Shown one piece after another: positions 39,001-45,699 of a DNA stretch of 64,000 bases (its first letter is position 1; each line of letters begins with the position of its first letter). The notes beneath the pieces were generated by a model, which ran no database searches, was not told the origin of the DNA, and worked only from the letters and a program-made list of their open reading frames with translations. Location of the stretch: positions 446,525 through 510,524 of the forward strand of contig SCFE01000009.1 in the NCBI GenBank assembly GCA_004352715.1. The letters are read 5' to 3'. The translations under genes were made by a program, and so were the position numbers. The stretch is from Hofstenia miamia (Eukaryota; Xenacoelomorpha; Acoela).

Positions 39001-39687
39001 TTTTCCCTCCATTATCACTAACTCAATTTTCCCAATTGCAGAAAATAATCCCCAAATCATTAAAGATCCTCCTCCAAATGATCTCTTCGAAAATAGCTCC
39101 TCTTCTTTCCTCAAATCATGCCAGTAGTACTGAAATCCACTAGGCCCATCAAAATTAAACTGCTTAGCAATAAAATTTATTGATTTTTCATCATGTTTAA
39201 ATGCTGTTATTTGACCTTTTCCCTTTCACTCAGGGAACAGTTTCGTGGCGTGCTGAACAATGTTTAGTTATGAGTATAGTAATTTTTATGGTAAAAGTAA
39301 GTTTTTTTCAGTATAAATATCCAATAATTTCTACTATGTTACTTTAAATTGAGCCGTATTGACGAAATTTAAAAACTGTTTTATAATATTTTCCACCTTT
39401 GAAAATATATTTTTTACGATAACTATTTTTATCTTAAAAAATTTGTTAAAAATTATGTCAATATTTATTCTCATGCCTTCAAAATATATTAATTAAATTT
39501 TTAAAAAATATTTTAGCAAAATAAATTTATTATTACTTTACGTGGGTGTTTTATATTAATTTCCACCATTTTATTTATTTTATTTATATATAGTTATGTG
39601 ATTTGTTTTAGTGCTTTTGTACGATATCCGAGTGGAGACATTGTGCATTTCAGTTGCTACGACAAAAACAACCTCGAGAGAAGATAA
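12798..39687 (+). CDS. VPS39: Vam6/Vps39-like protein (HOPS complex subunit), 22 exons
   Basis: Vps39 is a core subunit of the HOPS tether, which binds Rab7-type GTPases and promotes late endosome-lysosome fusion. Exons: 12798-12873, 12913-12984, 13032-13255, 13824-13880, 14403-14531, 17380-17563, 18553-18673, 25023-25140, 25202-25334, 25689-25973, 26189-26330, 26371-26457, 26808-26881, 28120-28218, 28264-28378, 28865-28993, 29165-29267, 29310-29355, 29435-29563, 36085-36219, 38322-38413, 39612-39687. Joined length is about 874 residues, as in animal homologues. The N-terminal CNH beta-propeller (about residues 10-290) has ILEKLPREI, YIGTKQGHLL, ISLSDGCINVHD and RHVEIRTYEPSL; the helical clathrin-repeat region has RITQIRQLLEKKQFDLAL, WVLTDFPEDGL, PVPAGTEPGDLG and ERAIIFGRLGRHDKALEIY; the C-terminus is a Vps39-type zinc finger. 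All junctions are GT-AG and keep frame except exon 10/11, where one extra base remains. The start aligns with the family start (MLLEAFELEPILEKLP). Confidence 0.95.
14935..16830 (-). pseudogene. Unrecognised antisense coding-like stretch in VPS39 intron 5
   Basis: On the minus strand long protein-like segments occur in changing frames: 16825-16535 (includes AVDRLRIAHIVNTITKGSTI and QFTLFAFVLPCEHF), 16525-16160 (includes IVVDSKLFELPGEDPVLP and RIQRLSNGGVENLF, then a basic segment), about 15910-15660 (KMDIFNITKAYFESAKQYSK), about 15330-15170 (FDILGAKSDMESDYLLKP) and about 15155-14935 (GDVYHAKRLAKFVEQFPYN). Composition is polar and protein-like rather than the hydrophobic look of chance AT-rich frames. 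Stops and frame shifts between segments suggest decay. I do not recognise the family; a retroposed gene copy or an unknown mobile element are both possible. Confidence 0.45.
17564..18552. other. VPS39 intron 6 with (TA)n microsatellite and small gap
   Basis: The intron contains a (TA)n tract from 17892, an 83-N gap at 17926-18008 and a further (AT)n/(GTATA) tract to about 18028. No gene is seen in it. Confidence 0.85.
18897..19532 (-). pseudogene. piggyBac-like transposase, N-terminal part with an intron
   Basis: On the minus strand a start at 19532 (MTVDQAHMYLETLSYDDDIT) leads to the acidic N-terminus typical of piggyBac-derived proteins: AQVYMDPP, then in a shifted frame AHSDDDSEDENYALEDPNK and LSRLQLLAAASIK. 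A GT-AG intron is visible (donor at 19335, acceptor at 19178, minus strand) and the next exon continues in phase with a second acidic stretch. Beyond 19010 the frame shifts and pieces such as WHEGDLK and LFQKFM follow the expected order. The DDD catalytic core is absent. A C-run near 19455 is one base short, breaking the first exon. It lies antisense in VPS39 intron 7. Confidence 0.7.
19895..20105 (+). pseudogene. Tc1/mariner-type transposase, N-terminal DNA-binding fragment
   Basis: The frame reads TPRQSLTKGAACLGISVSSV, then a segment ending KIVQQLKPTNIANRREFA. This follows the helix-turn-helix and LKP-x-x-x-x-RREFA pattern common in transposases of the IS630-Tc1-mariner group. The catalytic domain is not present downstream. 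It sits in VPS39 intron 7. Confidence 0.7.
20623..21113. mobile_element. hAT-type MITE with 8-bp target duplication
   Basis: A 491-bp AT-rich element begins CAGTGTTGACCAGTTAAA and ends with the inverted form GGTCATCACTG. It is flanked by GGCCCGGA (20615-20622) and GGCCCGGG (21114-21121), an 8-bp duplication with one mismatch. CAGTG-type ends and 8-bp duplications are typical of hAT elements. It has no coding capacity. Confidence 0.8.
21608..23128. repeat. 561-bp perfect direct repeat at 960-bp offset
   Basis: Bases 21608-22168 and 22568-23128 appear identical over the full length, including a CTAT/TATA microsatellite near the start and an AT tract at the end. A shorter, diverged third copy (about 85 bp) follows at 23160-23245. 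The unit is non-coding and AT-rich and lies in VPS39 intron 7. Confidence 0.9.
23820..24682 (-). mobile_element. hAT element remnant with perfect 8-bp target duplication
   Basis: The element begins CAGGGATC at 23820 and ends GATCCCTG at 24682, flanked by GTTAGAGC on both sides (23812-23819 and 24683-24690). Several ATTAATCG words lie just inside both ends. The minus strand around 24050-24175 encodes FITPTSNQVERLFSRAGYAL, part of the hAT dimerisation domain, showing descent from an autonomous hAT transposon. It is interrupted by a separate MITE at 24238-24452. Confidence 0.9.
24238..24452. mobile_element. Harbinger-like foldback MITE nested in the hAT remnant
   Basis: A 215-bp near-perfect palindrome begins GGCCACGGTTAGACTAGTG and ends with its reverse complement, flanked by TAA on both sides (24235-24237 and 24453-24455). 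The 3-bp TAA duplication and GGCC-type ends fit PIF/Harbinger MITEs. The two halves pair almost end to end around a loop of about 8 bases, so intronic RNA would form a very long hairpin. Confidence 0.85.
25657..25682. repeat. (TA)n microsatellite next to exon 10
   Basis: The tract ends only six bases before the acceptor of VPS39 exon 10, so it occupies the polypyrimidine-tract position. Confidence 0.85.
26882..28119. other. VPS39 intron 13, no recognised gene
   Basis: The region 27100-27850 is less AT-rich than its surroundings and has protein-like pieces in several plus-strand frames, suggesting an old insertion. Near 27975-28011 it ends in TTAAGCGTGGTCTACTG, which resembles the terminal repeat of a pogo/Tigger element, but no matching left end was found. 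Confidence 0.4.
30158..30470 (-). pseudogene. Non-LTR retrotransposon endonuclease fragment
   Basis: The minus strand reads MAVYHPSSIT, FDEFGDLLESI, a stop, then GEVVLASDLNIHVDLPGLP, LLSQFGFHIT and LHTLDLIIARTDS. This is the C-terminal half of the endonuclease domain of another non-LTR clade (the DLNIHVD and HTLDLII motifs). One in-frame stop is present. It lies in VPS39 intron 19. Confidence 0.8.
30510..30587. repeat. 39-bp tandem duplication
   Basis: Two exact copies of a 39-bp unit starting ATTTCAATCGGGTTAAC lie head to tail at 30510-30548 and 30549-30587. Confidence 0.85.
30770..31886 (-). pseudogene. Tc1/mariner-type transposase, nearly full length
   Basis: From an ATG at 31886 (MAPQLTDFQRSV) the minus strand encodes a transposase of about 370 codons ending at 30770. 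It has an N-terminal helix-turn-helix region, GSVFNILKENGLKCYRR, the first catalytic aspartate in TIWFSDKATLN, the second in WQKDGAKPHMVK and the glutamate in SPDLNVIEYRIWG, i.e. a DDE triad. Frameshifts near 31087 and 31600 and a stop after IWGIL break it. The terminal inverted repeats were not clearly identified. It sits antisense in VPS39 intron 19. Confidence 0.85.
32312..33697 (-). mobile_element. TIR element carrying a repeat-family protein relic
   Basis: Inverted arms of about 100 bp lie at 32312-32412 and 33597-33697. Both carry a CCCATCAC(A/G)TCAGG core, with matching flanks (TTTTGACC / GGTCGAAAA and others). They bracket the coding relic at 32740-33215, which links that protein to a 1.4-kb DNA-transposon-like element. 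The arms are diverged and no target duplication was determined. Confidence 0.6.
32740..33215 (-). pseudogene. Uncharacterised repeat-associated protein, internally deleted
   Basis: The minus strand reads MSRKCNNSTDAFCFTC and, after a frame change, VKLGEQDKSWRGFVNI, QHFLGNRKAENYKEL, MSIKLHFLPNHLDRFPVNCG and VSDEQGDHFHQVIKDME, a stop, then MMADYYLSI. I recognise this order (a Cys-rich start, KLG-QDKSW, FLGN-KA-NY, SDE-G--FHQ) from an abundant uncharacterised protein family in invertebrate genomes, usually several hundred residues long. Here the middle is missing: the KLGEQDKSW segment joins directly to the C-terminal part. Function is unknown; its copy number suggests a transposon gene. Confidence 0.65.
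34130..34290. repeat. Degenerate ~24-bp tandem repeats
   Basis: Units of roughly TTTCAT-n-TGATGAAAT spacing recur six or seven times. The minus-strand frame therefore shows repeated MK- heptad-like segments. The repeat explains the apparent reading frames on both strands; no gene is proposed. Confidence 0.6.
34291..36084. other. Rest of VPS39 intron 19, nothing recognised
   Basis: AT-rich sequence without a recognised gene or repeat. A 34-base segment at 35928-35961 flanked by AG and GTGAGT looks like a microexon, but its length is not a multiple of three and would break the frame between exons 19 and 20. Confidence 0.5.
36753..37130 (+). pseudogene. Tc1-like transposase, N-terminal DNA-binding fragment
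   Basis: After MRLTHFDRG the frame shifts to GLQIQIVPLQQEGHTYQRFA, then a segment including TISYLIKKYKSTGCAE and VEFLQRLSRNPAAVSRSLSQ, then GVHVSARTLHYHLYTL. This is the paired helix-turn-helix of Tc1-type transposases. A stop follows at SPKNPC and the catalytic domain is absent. It lies in VPS39 intron 20, sense strand. Confidence 0.8.
37131..38321. other. Remainder of VPS39 intron 20, nothing recognised
   Basis: AT-rich, no conserved protein motif, no clear repeat. Confidence 0.5.
38322..39687 (+). other. VPS39: C-terminal zinc-finger exons of VPS39
   Basis: Exon 21 (38322-38413) ends with CPQCMRKIG and exon 22 (39612-39687) begins SAFVRYPSGDIVHFSCYDK before TAA. The CxxC pair (about residues 840-843) with the following HFSC (about 862-865) forms the metal-binding end typical of Vps39. 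The intron between them (1198 nt) is interrupted by a Tc1-like relic. Confidence 0.93.
38757..39235 (-). pseudogene. Tc1-like transposase with internal deletion
   Basis: On the minus strand an N-terminal piece (KGQITAFKHDEKSINFIAKQ) joins directly to FNFDGPSGFQYYWHDLRKE, then GGGSLMIWGLFSAIGKIEL, FPQDNAAMHSSRFTQ (second aspartate) and, after a frame change, SPDLNPIENLW (third acid). The segment that should hold most of the helix-turn-helix region and the first catalytic aspartate just before FNFDGP is missing, about 120 residues. The copy is therefore catalytically dead but could be a mobilisable short derivative. It lies in VPS39 intron 21, antisense. Confidence 0.85.
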
Positions 39688-39899
39688 GTTGATTATGCAT
39701 TCCAAATGGTGCTAAATTTAGGTGCTTTTATACATGGATATATTTGTTATATTTTTAAATTTTCTATCTTAGAAGTAGTAGAAGTTTTTCGGTAATTTAG
39801 TTTCTTAAATATTATTTAGCCAAATCATATAAAAAGATTAGATCACATTTTCTTATGGTTTTTTAAATTTTGAGTAGGAGACTTTGTGTTATTTTAGGA

Positions 39900-39905
39900 A
39901 ATAAA
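39900..39905 (+). terminator. Candidate VPS39 polyadenylation signal
   Basis: AATAAA lies 213 bases after the stop codon at 39685-39687. It is the first canonical hexamer seen downstream. Confidence 0.5.
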
Positions 39906-39910
39906 CTTCT

Positions 39911-40789
39911 AGTGTTACTCATGCGCTTTGCCCAAGTTTGTCCATTAGACTGATTTTTCTATCCAACCAAATTCAAACCAATATAAAAATTCCAGAATTG
40001 TCCAATTGGAATCCAATTGTATTCTAATCTAAGTTTAAATTTGGTATTCGTCATTTTCTTAACAACATACATAAGTTACTTTTGATTTCACATAAATTTT
40101 ATCTAAGTATAATACAGATTTCCTGTGCATCTGATAAATAAGGTTTGATATAATCTAACCCAGGGAATTGATAAGATTATGCTCTACAAATTCTACAGCA
40201 ATTAGAAGTCAATTTCTAAATCAAAATCCATTTCGTATATAAGAAAAAATTCGTGCTAATTTGTCCAAGTTCATTTCAAAAAAAAACATCTATTTCGAAT
40301 ACAAGAAATCAATTACAAAAACATTTTACAAAACAATGTGGCAATGCATGTGGTTGTGCCATCCTCTCGTCTTCTCTCGTGTATTAATTCAAAGTTAATT
40401 ACCTCATCAGCAGCTGCTGACGATGTTGCATTTTCGGAGATGTAGTTGAATAAATCTTGTCACGTAATCCCTATACTTTAAGAAAGTCAACTGTTTAATA
40501 TCCAAATATAAAATCCAAAACAATAATTGATATCATATTTTTAATTTTTTTGTGATCATTGTAGTGTGTATAATATCAAAGACATTTCAAGACTAACTCG
40601 TGTCAGCGCCTTTATAATGGTAAGAAGATAATTGCTGTCTGAAAGTAAACTAATCAGCTGCACGAATTACTTGAACGAAGAATAAAAACTAGGGTTTTGG
40701 ATTACAAACATTTTATCATGCAGCTGCTAATATTTCAGTTTGTCATGATTGAATTATCTTCTGAAATAAAAAAATGTTTATCTCTTTTT
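39911..40789. other. Intergenic AT-rich stretch, nothing recognised
   Basis: No conserved reading frame or clear repeat was recognised between the VPS39 3' end and the hAT fragment at 40.8 kb. Confidence 0.5.
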
Positions 40790-40925
40790 GTTCACCTGGT
40801 CGATCTGAAAGAGACTTCTCTTCTTTTGGGCTTACTGTGACTGAAAGATGCTCCTGCCTGACAACTGACACCATAGGAGCCTTACAAATACTAAATTCTT
40901 CTTCAAAACATCGAAAAATTACATT
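40790..40925 (+). pseudogene. hAT transposase dimerisation-domain fragment
   Basis: The frame reads SERDFSSFGLTVTERCSCLT followed by DTIGALQILNSS, which follows the C-terminal hAT pattern (SER-FS--G-T-TERR--L). No upstream transposase body was found. The GGTTCGGGTT-rich sequence at 41010-41050 downstream may be the element's end. Confidence 0.7.
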
Positions 40926-41146
40926 TTAAATACACATTTAAAGAATTATAATTTTTATTAATTTAATAATTAATTTTTGAAAATCGGGTTGAATTCTGGT
41001 TAAAATTTTTATTTCGGGTTCGGGTTGACCAAATCGAGGTCGGGTTTGAATATCTCAACCCTATTCCGCCTTTGTATCACAGGAGCAGTAAATAGGTATA
41101 GCTCTAAGAATAATAGAGAAAATTTTCGAACTTTTTTCTACATCTT

Positions 41147-41332
41147 GATTACTCTATTATTAGAAACTAACATCGCCATAACCCAAGTTAATTATCATTC
41201 TTATTTGTAAATACTTCTTGTTTTGTTTTATTTTCTTTTGTTTGTATTTCTTTTCTTGACGCTTTCAAAATTGTTATCAGTATTTTTATTGATCAAACAA
41301 TTTCTGAATGTAGATATTTCTTCTTCTTCAAA
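41147..41332 (+). repeat. 3' end copy of the esterase-bearing CR1-like element
   Basis: This segment matches 44853-45043 along its length: GATTACTCTATTA, ATCGCCATA-CCCAAGTTAA, TTCTTGACGCTTTCA, TTATCAGTATTT, CAATTTCTGAAT, then a (TTC)n end. It is a 5'-truncated second insertion of the same family, same strand, about 3.7 kb away. Confidence 0.85.
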
Positions 41333-41879
41333 TATATAGATTTTCCTTCATCTTGTTTCTGTTTTACACCAGCTTCGAAACTTTAATCTTATTAGATCTT
41401 CTGCTGCCTCAATTTTTGGTGGCTTTTTATATTTTTTACTGCTGAGTTGAACTACGTTGATTTCATTATGCTTCATGTTGTGGTTTTTCTGCAACAATGG
41501 TTTTGTCACTGTGACAATATTTCATGTTATGAATTTGACTTTTACAGAAACAATGTTTAAATCCATTGTTCTATTGTGCGTGTACTCTACTTTCACCTCT
41601 CTGAGCAAACAAAATTAAATCTTTCCTACTTCAGGTAAAGTAATTCACTTTTGAGTGTATATAAATTTCTAAAAATACACGAATTTTGAAGACTCCATCA
41701 TGGAAAGCTACCTGTTGTTGCCATCTACTAGTACCTACGGATATTTTTTCCTTCAAGTCAACTCCAAATGAGCAAGACTACCTCTTGGCCAGGTTTCATT
41801 TAATTAGGATTAGTAGAACCAGACTTATGAAGGGTGGCGGAATCCGCCCCCGGTATTACACCAGCCAAAAAAGCCCGGT

Positions 41880-42270
41880 ATATATAGGGTTGTCTTGTTT
41901 GTAAACCAGTGTAATTTTCACTAGTTTTAATTGGTCCGGGAAATAAGAATATCAAATACATACATTCAGAATATCACAAAGAAGATTAGCAATTAAATTG
42001 GCCACAGTTAATAGGTACCAAACGTGGATTTTTGATGCATTGCTGCTAGATTTATTTTTTAGTTTTGAGATTGTTTTTAAGTCTTTATATTTTATTACGT
42101 AACGAAAACTAAATTTTGGTGTAAAAGTTTCGACTGTTCCATCGTAGTTATCTTTTATATTCTCTCCGTCGTAGTTGCCTAGATTCTTAAAAACCTTATT
42201 AAATATTGTATAAATGTCTTTAATATTATTAATTATTTCCATTATGATATTTAATAAAAAATTCATCAAG
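41880..42270 (-). pseudogene. Non-LTR reverse transcriptase N-terminal fragment
   Basis: The minus strand reads FTPKFSFRYVIKYKDLKTI, SKLKNKSSSNASKI, ANLLCDILNVCI and, after a short frame change, FPDQLKLVKITLVYKQDNP. This corresponds to the linker and first RT blocks of non-LTR elements (F-FR-V, LK-KSS, FPDQLKLAKV-P-YK). It ends where the plus-strand CR1-like element begins. Confidence 0.75.
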
Positions 42271-42330
42271 AACTTTTATCACTGAAAAACATCCTACAAA
42301 GAAATCAATATCCAATAAAGTTCATAGATC

Positions 42331-42366
42331 ATAATTACCGATGCTTTCATAATTACCGATGCTTTC
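42331..42366 (+). repeat. 18-bp in-frame tandem duplication
   Basis: ATAATTACCGATGCTTTC occurs twice head to tail, in frame with the ORF1 that follows, so it would encode a repeated IITDAF. Confidence 0.85.
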
Positions 42367-42384
42367 ACCGCGAGCAGTCGGTCC

Positions 42385-43348
42385 TTGCGAGCGCGCTGTG
42401 CTTACCACGCTACGTCGCTCATTGCGTTACCTGAAGAGGAGTTAACCAAAAGTAAATTATTAGCTCCTCTCAAGAATCTCGACAGAGATGAACTAATTAT
42501 CCTGTTCAACATGCTAGCAGCCATCAAAGAAACTCCTTCTGAATCCACCAACAAAACTACTCAAGTAACTCCAGAAATAAATCATGTGCCGTCTCAAACA
42601 CAAAAGAAGATACAACGCCCAAAACACTTGAGAGCAGAAGCTGAATTTCTTGCCATCGGATCATCAATGTACCGTCATCTGAAAGCTCCGGGCTTACTAA
42701 GAACTGCTACATGTGTTCATTCATATCCGGGAGCCACCATTGAAGACATAGCTGATTTAATTCCGCTTTATCCCGAATCGAACAATGTAAAGAGAATTCT
42801 CATTACAATAGGAAGAAACGACTTAATGCAAAAGAAAGAAGATTTTACAGATAAGTATAAGAAATTAATTAATGTTATTAAAACTAAATTTAGTTCAGCT
42901 AAAGTTTTCCTTGGTGAAGTTGCTCCTTTTCCTAAGGACGAGGTGTTAAACAAAAAATCCGCTGAACTAAATTTACTTATTAAACAAAACGCCAAGCTGT
43001 TAAATTATACCGTTTTCGACAACTCTAACTGTTTTTATTTAGGATCTTCTGTTGATAGAAGTTTATTCACGAAAAATGGAATCCACTACACTAAACAAGG
43101 TTATGCAACGCTTGCACGCTCCATCAAATTCTTTTTTATCACGCCGCCGAACCGCGTATTTAATCAGCGATTACGTGATGAAAAGACCCACACCGCCAGC
43201 TCGAAATCTTTTATCTTACCGTTTCCGCCTCAACACCGGTTCTCAAACGCACGCCAACCATTTTTACAAACGCCGCCCAACACCTTTGAACAATCCCCGC
43301 CAAAACATGCCTTACTTTCACCGCCAATAAACATGCGACGAAGTTATG
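42385..43348 (+). CDS. CR1-like retrotransposon ORF1 with SGNH esterase domain, partial
   Basis: An uninterrupted frame, open from about 42328, runs into the gap at 43349. Residues about 85-255 from 42385 form an SGNH/GDSL-type hydrolase: AEFLAIGSSMYRHL (block I with the nucleophile serine), RILITIGRNDLM (block III G-x-N-D) and KNGIHYTKQGYATLARSI (block V histidine). Block V usually reads D-x-x-H; here the position is asparagine. A proline-rich tail follows. Esterase domains in ORF1 are known for CR1-like elements; the substrate is unknown. No ATG is found near the frame's start, so the element is probably 5'-truncated. The frame lacks stops, so the copy may be fairly young. Confidence 0.85.
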
Positions 43349-44089
43349 NNNNNNNNNNNNNNNNNNNNNNNNNNNNNNNNNNNNNNNNNNNNNNNNNNNN
43401 NNNNNNNNNNNNNNNNNNNNNNNNNNNNNNNNNNNNNNNNNNNNNNNNNNNNNNNNNNNNNNNNNNNNNNNNNNNNNNNNNNNNNNNNNNNNNNNNNNNN
43501 NNNNNNNNNNNNNNNNNNNNNNNNNNNNNNNNNNNNNNNNNNNNNNNNNNNNNNNNNNNNNNNNNNNNNNNNNNNNNNNNNNNNNNNNNNNNNNNNNNNN
43601 NNNNNNNNNNNNNNNNNNNNNNNNNNNNNNNNNNNNNNNNNNNNNNNNNNNNNNNNNNNNNNNNNNNNNNNNNNNNNNNNNNNNNNNNNNNNNNNNNNNN
43701 NNNNNNNNNNNNNNNNNNNNNNNNNNNNNNNNNNNNNNNNNNNNNNNNNNNNNNNNNNNNNNNNNNNNNNNNNNNNNNNNNNNNNNNNNNNNNNNNNNNN
43801 NNNNNNNNNNNNNNNNNNNNNNNNNNNNNNNNNNNNNNNNNNNNNNNNNNNNNNNNNNNNNNNNNNNNNNNNNNNNNNNNNNNNNNNNNNNNNNNNNNNN
43901 NNNNNNNNNNNNNNNNNNNNNNNNNNNNNNNNNNNNNNNNNNNNNNNNNNNNNNNNNNNNNNNNNNNNNNNNNNNNNNNNNNNNNNNNNNNNNNNNNNNN
44001 NNNNNNNNNNNNNNNNNNNNNNNNNNNNNNNNNNNNNNNNNNNNNNNNNNNNNNNNNNNNNNNNNNNNNNNNNNNNNNNNNNNNNNNNN
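43349..44089. other. Assembly gap (741 N)
   Basis: Run of N between ORF1 and the RT C-terminus. A complete ORF2 needs about 2.5-3 kb, so the real missing length is probably larger, unless this copy is internally deleted. Confidence 0.95.
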
Positions 44090-44090
44090 A

Positions 44091-44876
44091 AAACTAAGAG
44101 TAAATCCACTAAAAACTCAATTCTGTATTGTTAAATCAAAAACTAAATCTACTGATACTTCAAGATACAAACTTAATTTCAACGGCATTCAAATAAAACA
44201 GGTTGAGTCTTTTAAGTACCTCGGAATAATTTTTGACATACATCTAAATTTTGAAGAGCAACTAAATCATGTTATTAGAAAAATGGCCATATCGATTAAA
44301 GCAATTAACTTAATTTCTCAAAAACTTCCAACTAAAGCAAAAATTCAATTAATATATGCTCTAATATTAAGTCATTTTAACTATGCCAATGTACTCTACA
44401 CAGATATAAACCAACAATTTCTCAGGAAATTCCAAGTGCAACTAAATTGGGCTATTAAAGTAGCAGTAAATAATCATAGCTTTAATAAGAATAATGAATA
44501 TGGAAAAATTTCAAAATTATTTTTACATCTGCAATGTTACATCCATATAAATGTCTTAACGACGTTCTTCAAAATAGTTAACAATACTTTCCCATACTAC
44601 AAAAATGACTTTCTTGCTGCAAAATTAGTCAATAAACAAAATAAAAGAACACACATAATTCAACCTATTAGGTATAAAAAACGAATAATGAAAAATTCAT
44701 TTCTAAACACTGCTATAAATATGTGGAATGAATTACCAAAATATATTAAACAAATAAGTAAATTAAAAAACTTTAAAATGAATATTAAAAAATATTTTTG
44801 CACTTATAATATAAAAAAACTGAAATGGCGAGGTTATAAATTTTATAATCCTGATTACTCTATTAATAGAAACTAG
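44091..44876 (+). CDS. CR1-like reverse transcriptase C-terminal part (ORF2), partial
   Basis: An intact frame of about 261 codons leaves the gap and ends at TAG 44874-44876. It starts KLRVNPLKTQF (the post-motif-C N-P-KT block), then SFKYLGIIFDIHLNFEEQL (thumb), SHFNYANVLYTDI, and the C-terminal NSFLNTAINMWNELPKYIK and a lysine-rich end. These are standard for CR1/L2-type ORF2 proteins. The same-strand esterase ORF1 upstream and the 3' UTR downstream make one element. Palm motifs A-C and the endonuclease lie in the gap. Confidence 0.9.
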   Translation, partial: KLRVNPLKTQFCIVKSKTKSTDTSRYKLNFNGIQIKQVESFKYLGIIFDIHLNFEEQLNHVIRKMAISIKAINLISQKLPTKAKIQLIYALILSHFNYANVLYTDINQQFLRKFQVQLNWAIKVAVNNHSFNKNNEYGKISKLFLHLQCYIHINVLTTFFKIVNNTFPYYKNDFLAAKLVNKQNKRTHIIQPIRYKKRIMKNSFLNTAINMWNELPKYIKQISKLKNFKMNIKKYFCTYNIKKLKWRGYKFYNPDYSINRN

Positions 44877-45043
44877 CAATCGCCATAGCCCAAGTTAACC
44901 ACTTTTTATTTGTAAATATTCGTTGTTTTCTTTTTTAGTTTTGTATTACTTTCTTGACGCTTTCAGAATTTGTTATCAGTATTTCTATTTATTGTTGAAA
45001 CAATTTCTGAATATAGATTTTTCTTCTTCTTCTTCTTCTTCAA
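44853..45043 (+). repeat. CR1-like element 3' end with (TTC)n tail
   Basis: The last codons and 3' untranslated region end in (TTC)n at about 45022-45041, a microsatellite-type end as in CR1/L2 elements rather than a poly(A) tail. It is homologous to 41147-41332. Confidence 0.85.
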
Positions 45044-45270
45044 TATTAATAAGACAATAAATAAGCAATCGAAAAGAATAACAATTTAAACAACAATCAG
45101 TCATTTATACATATATTCAAGATCGAATACAGAGGAATCCATACAAGCTGCCTTATAAGAAATCTGGAAAACATTAAATCTATGTAGGAAAAAGTAAGAA
45201 TAACATCAACATAAAAATAGGATCTGTTCTAAATTTAAAAACACATACTAATTTTGAAGATTTGTCTAAC

Positions 45271-45440
45271 GTTTTTACAAAATTACATGCGCCTGTGGTG
45301 AAACTTATGTTGGACAAACTTTAAGGCTATGATGTAGAAAAATTGATGAAAATAGAATATCAACAGAAATAAAGAATCATTTTTACAAGACTCAAGATCA
45401 ATGTAAACAAAAAAGACTATCTTTAAACCATTATTTTCAT
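45271..45440 (+). pseudogene. GIY-YIG endonuclease fragment of a Penelope-like element
   Basis: The frame reads FYKITCACGETYVGQTLRL, a stop, then CRKIDENRISTEIKNHFYK. This is the GIY-YIG core with CxCG typical of Penelope-like C-termini and differs from the copy at 9.6 kb (CEDC). Only the end of the element is visible. Confidence 0.65.
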
Positions 45441-45699
45441 TATGAATTTCACTAGATTGATTTTTGTAAAAAACTTAGTGAGGTAAAATTTTCATGTCTG
45501 ATGCTAAATATTTAGCTAAATATATTGCTGATTATGTTTCTAGTAAATATTCTTTTGACCTTTGAGTATCCATTTTCTCAAATTTTGATTTATAACATTG
45601 GTAGTACGAATTTTTAAGTTTTATGTTGCATAAGTTATTTGCATATTTGTAGTAATCAAAATTCCCAGAGAATTTTTAATTTTTTTAGCTTATCAAAGT

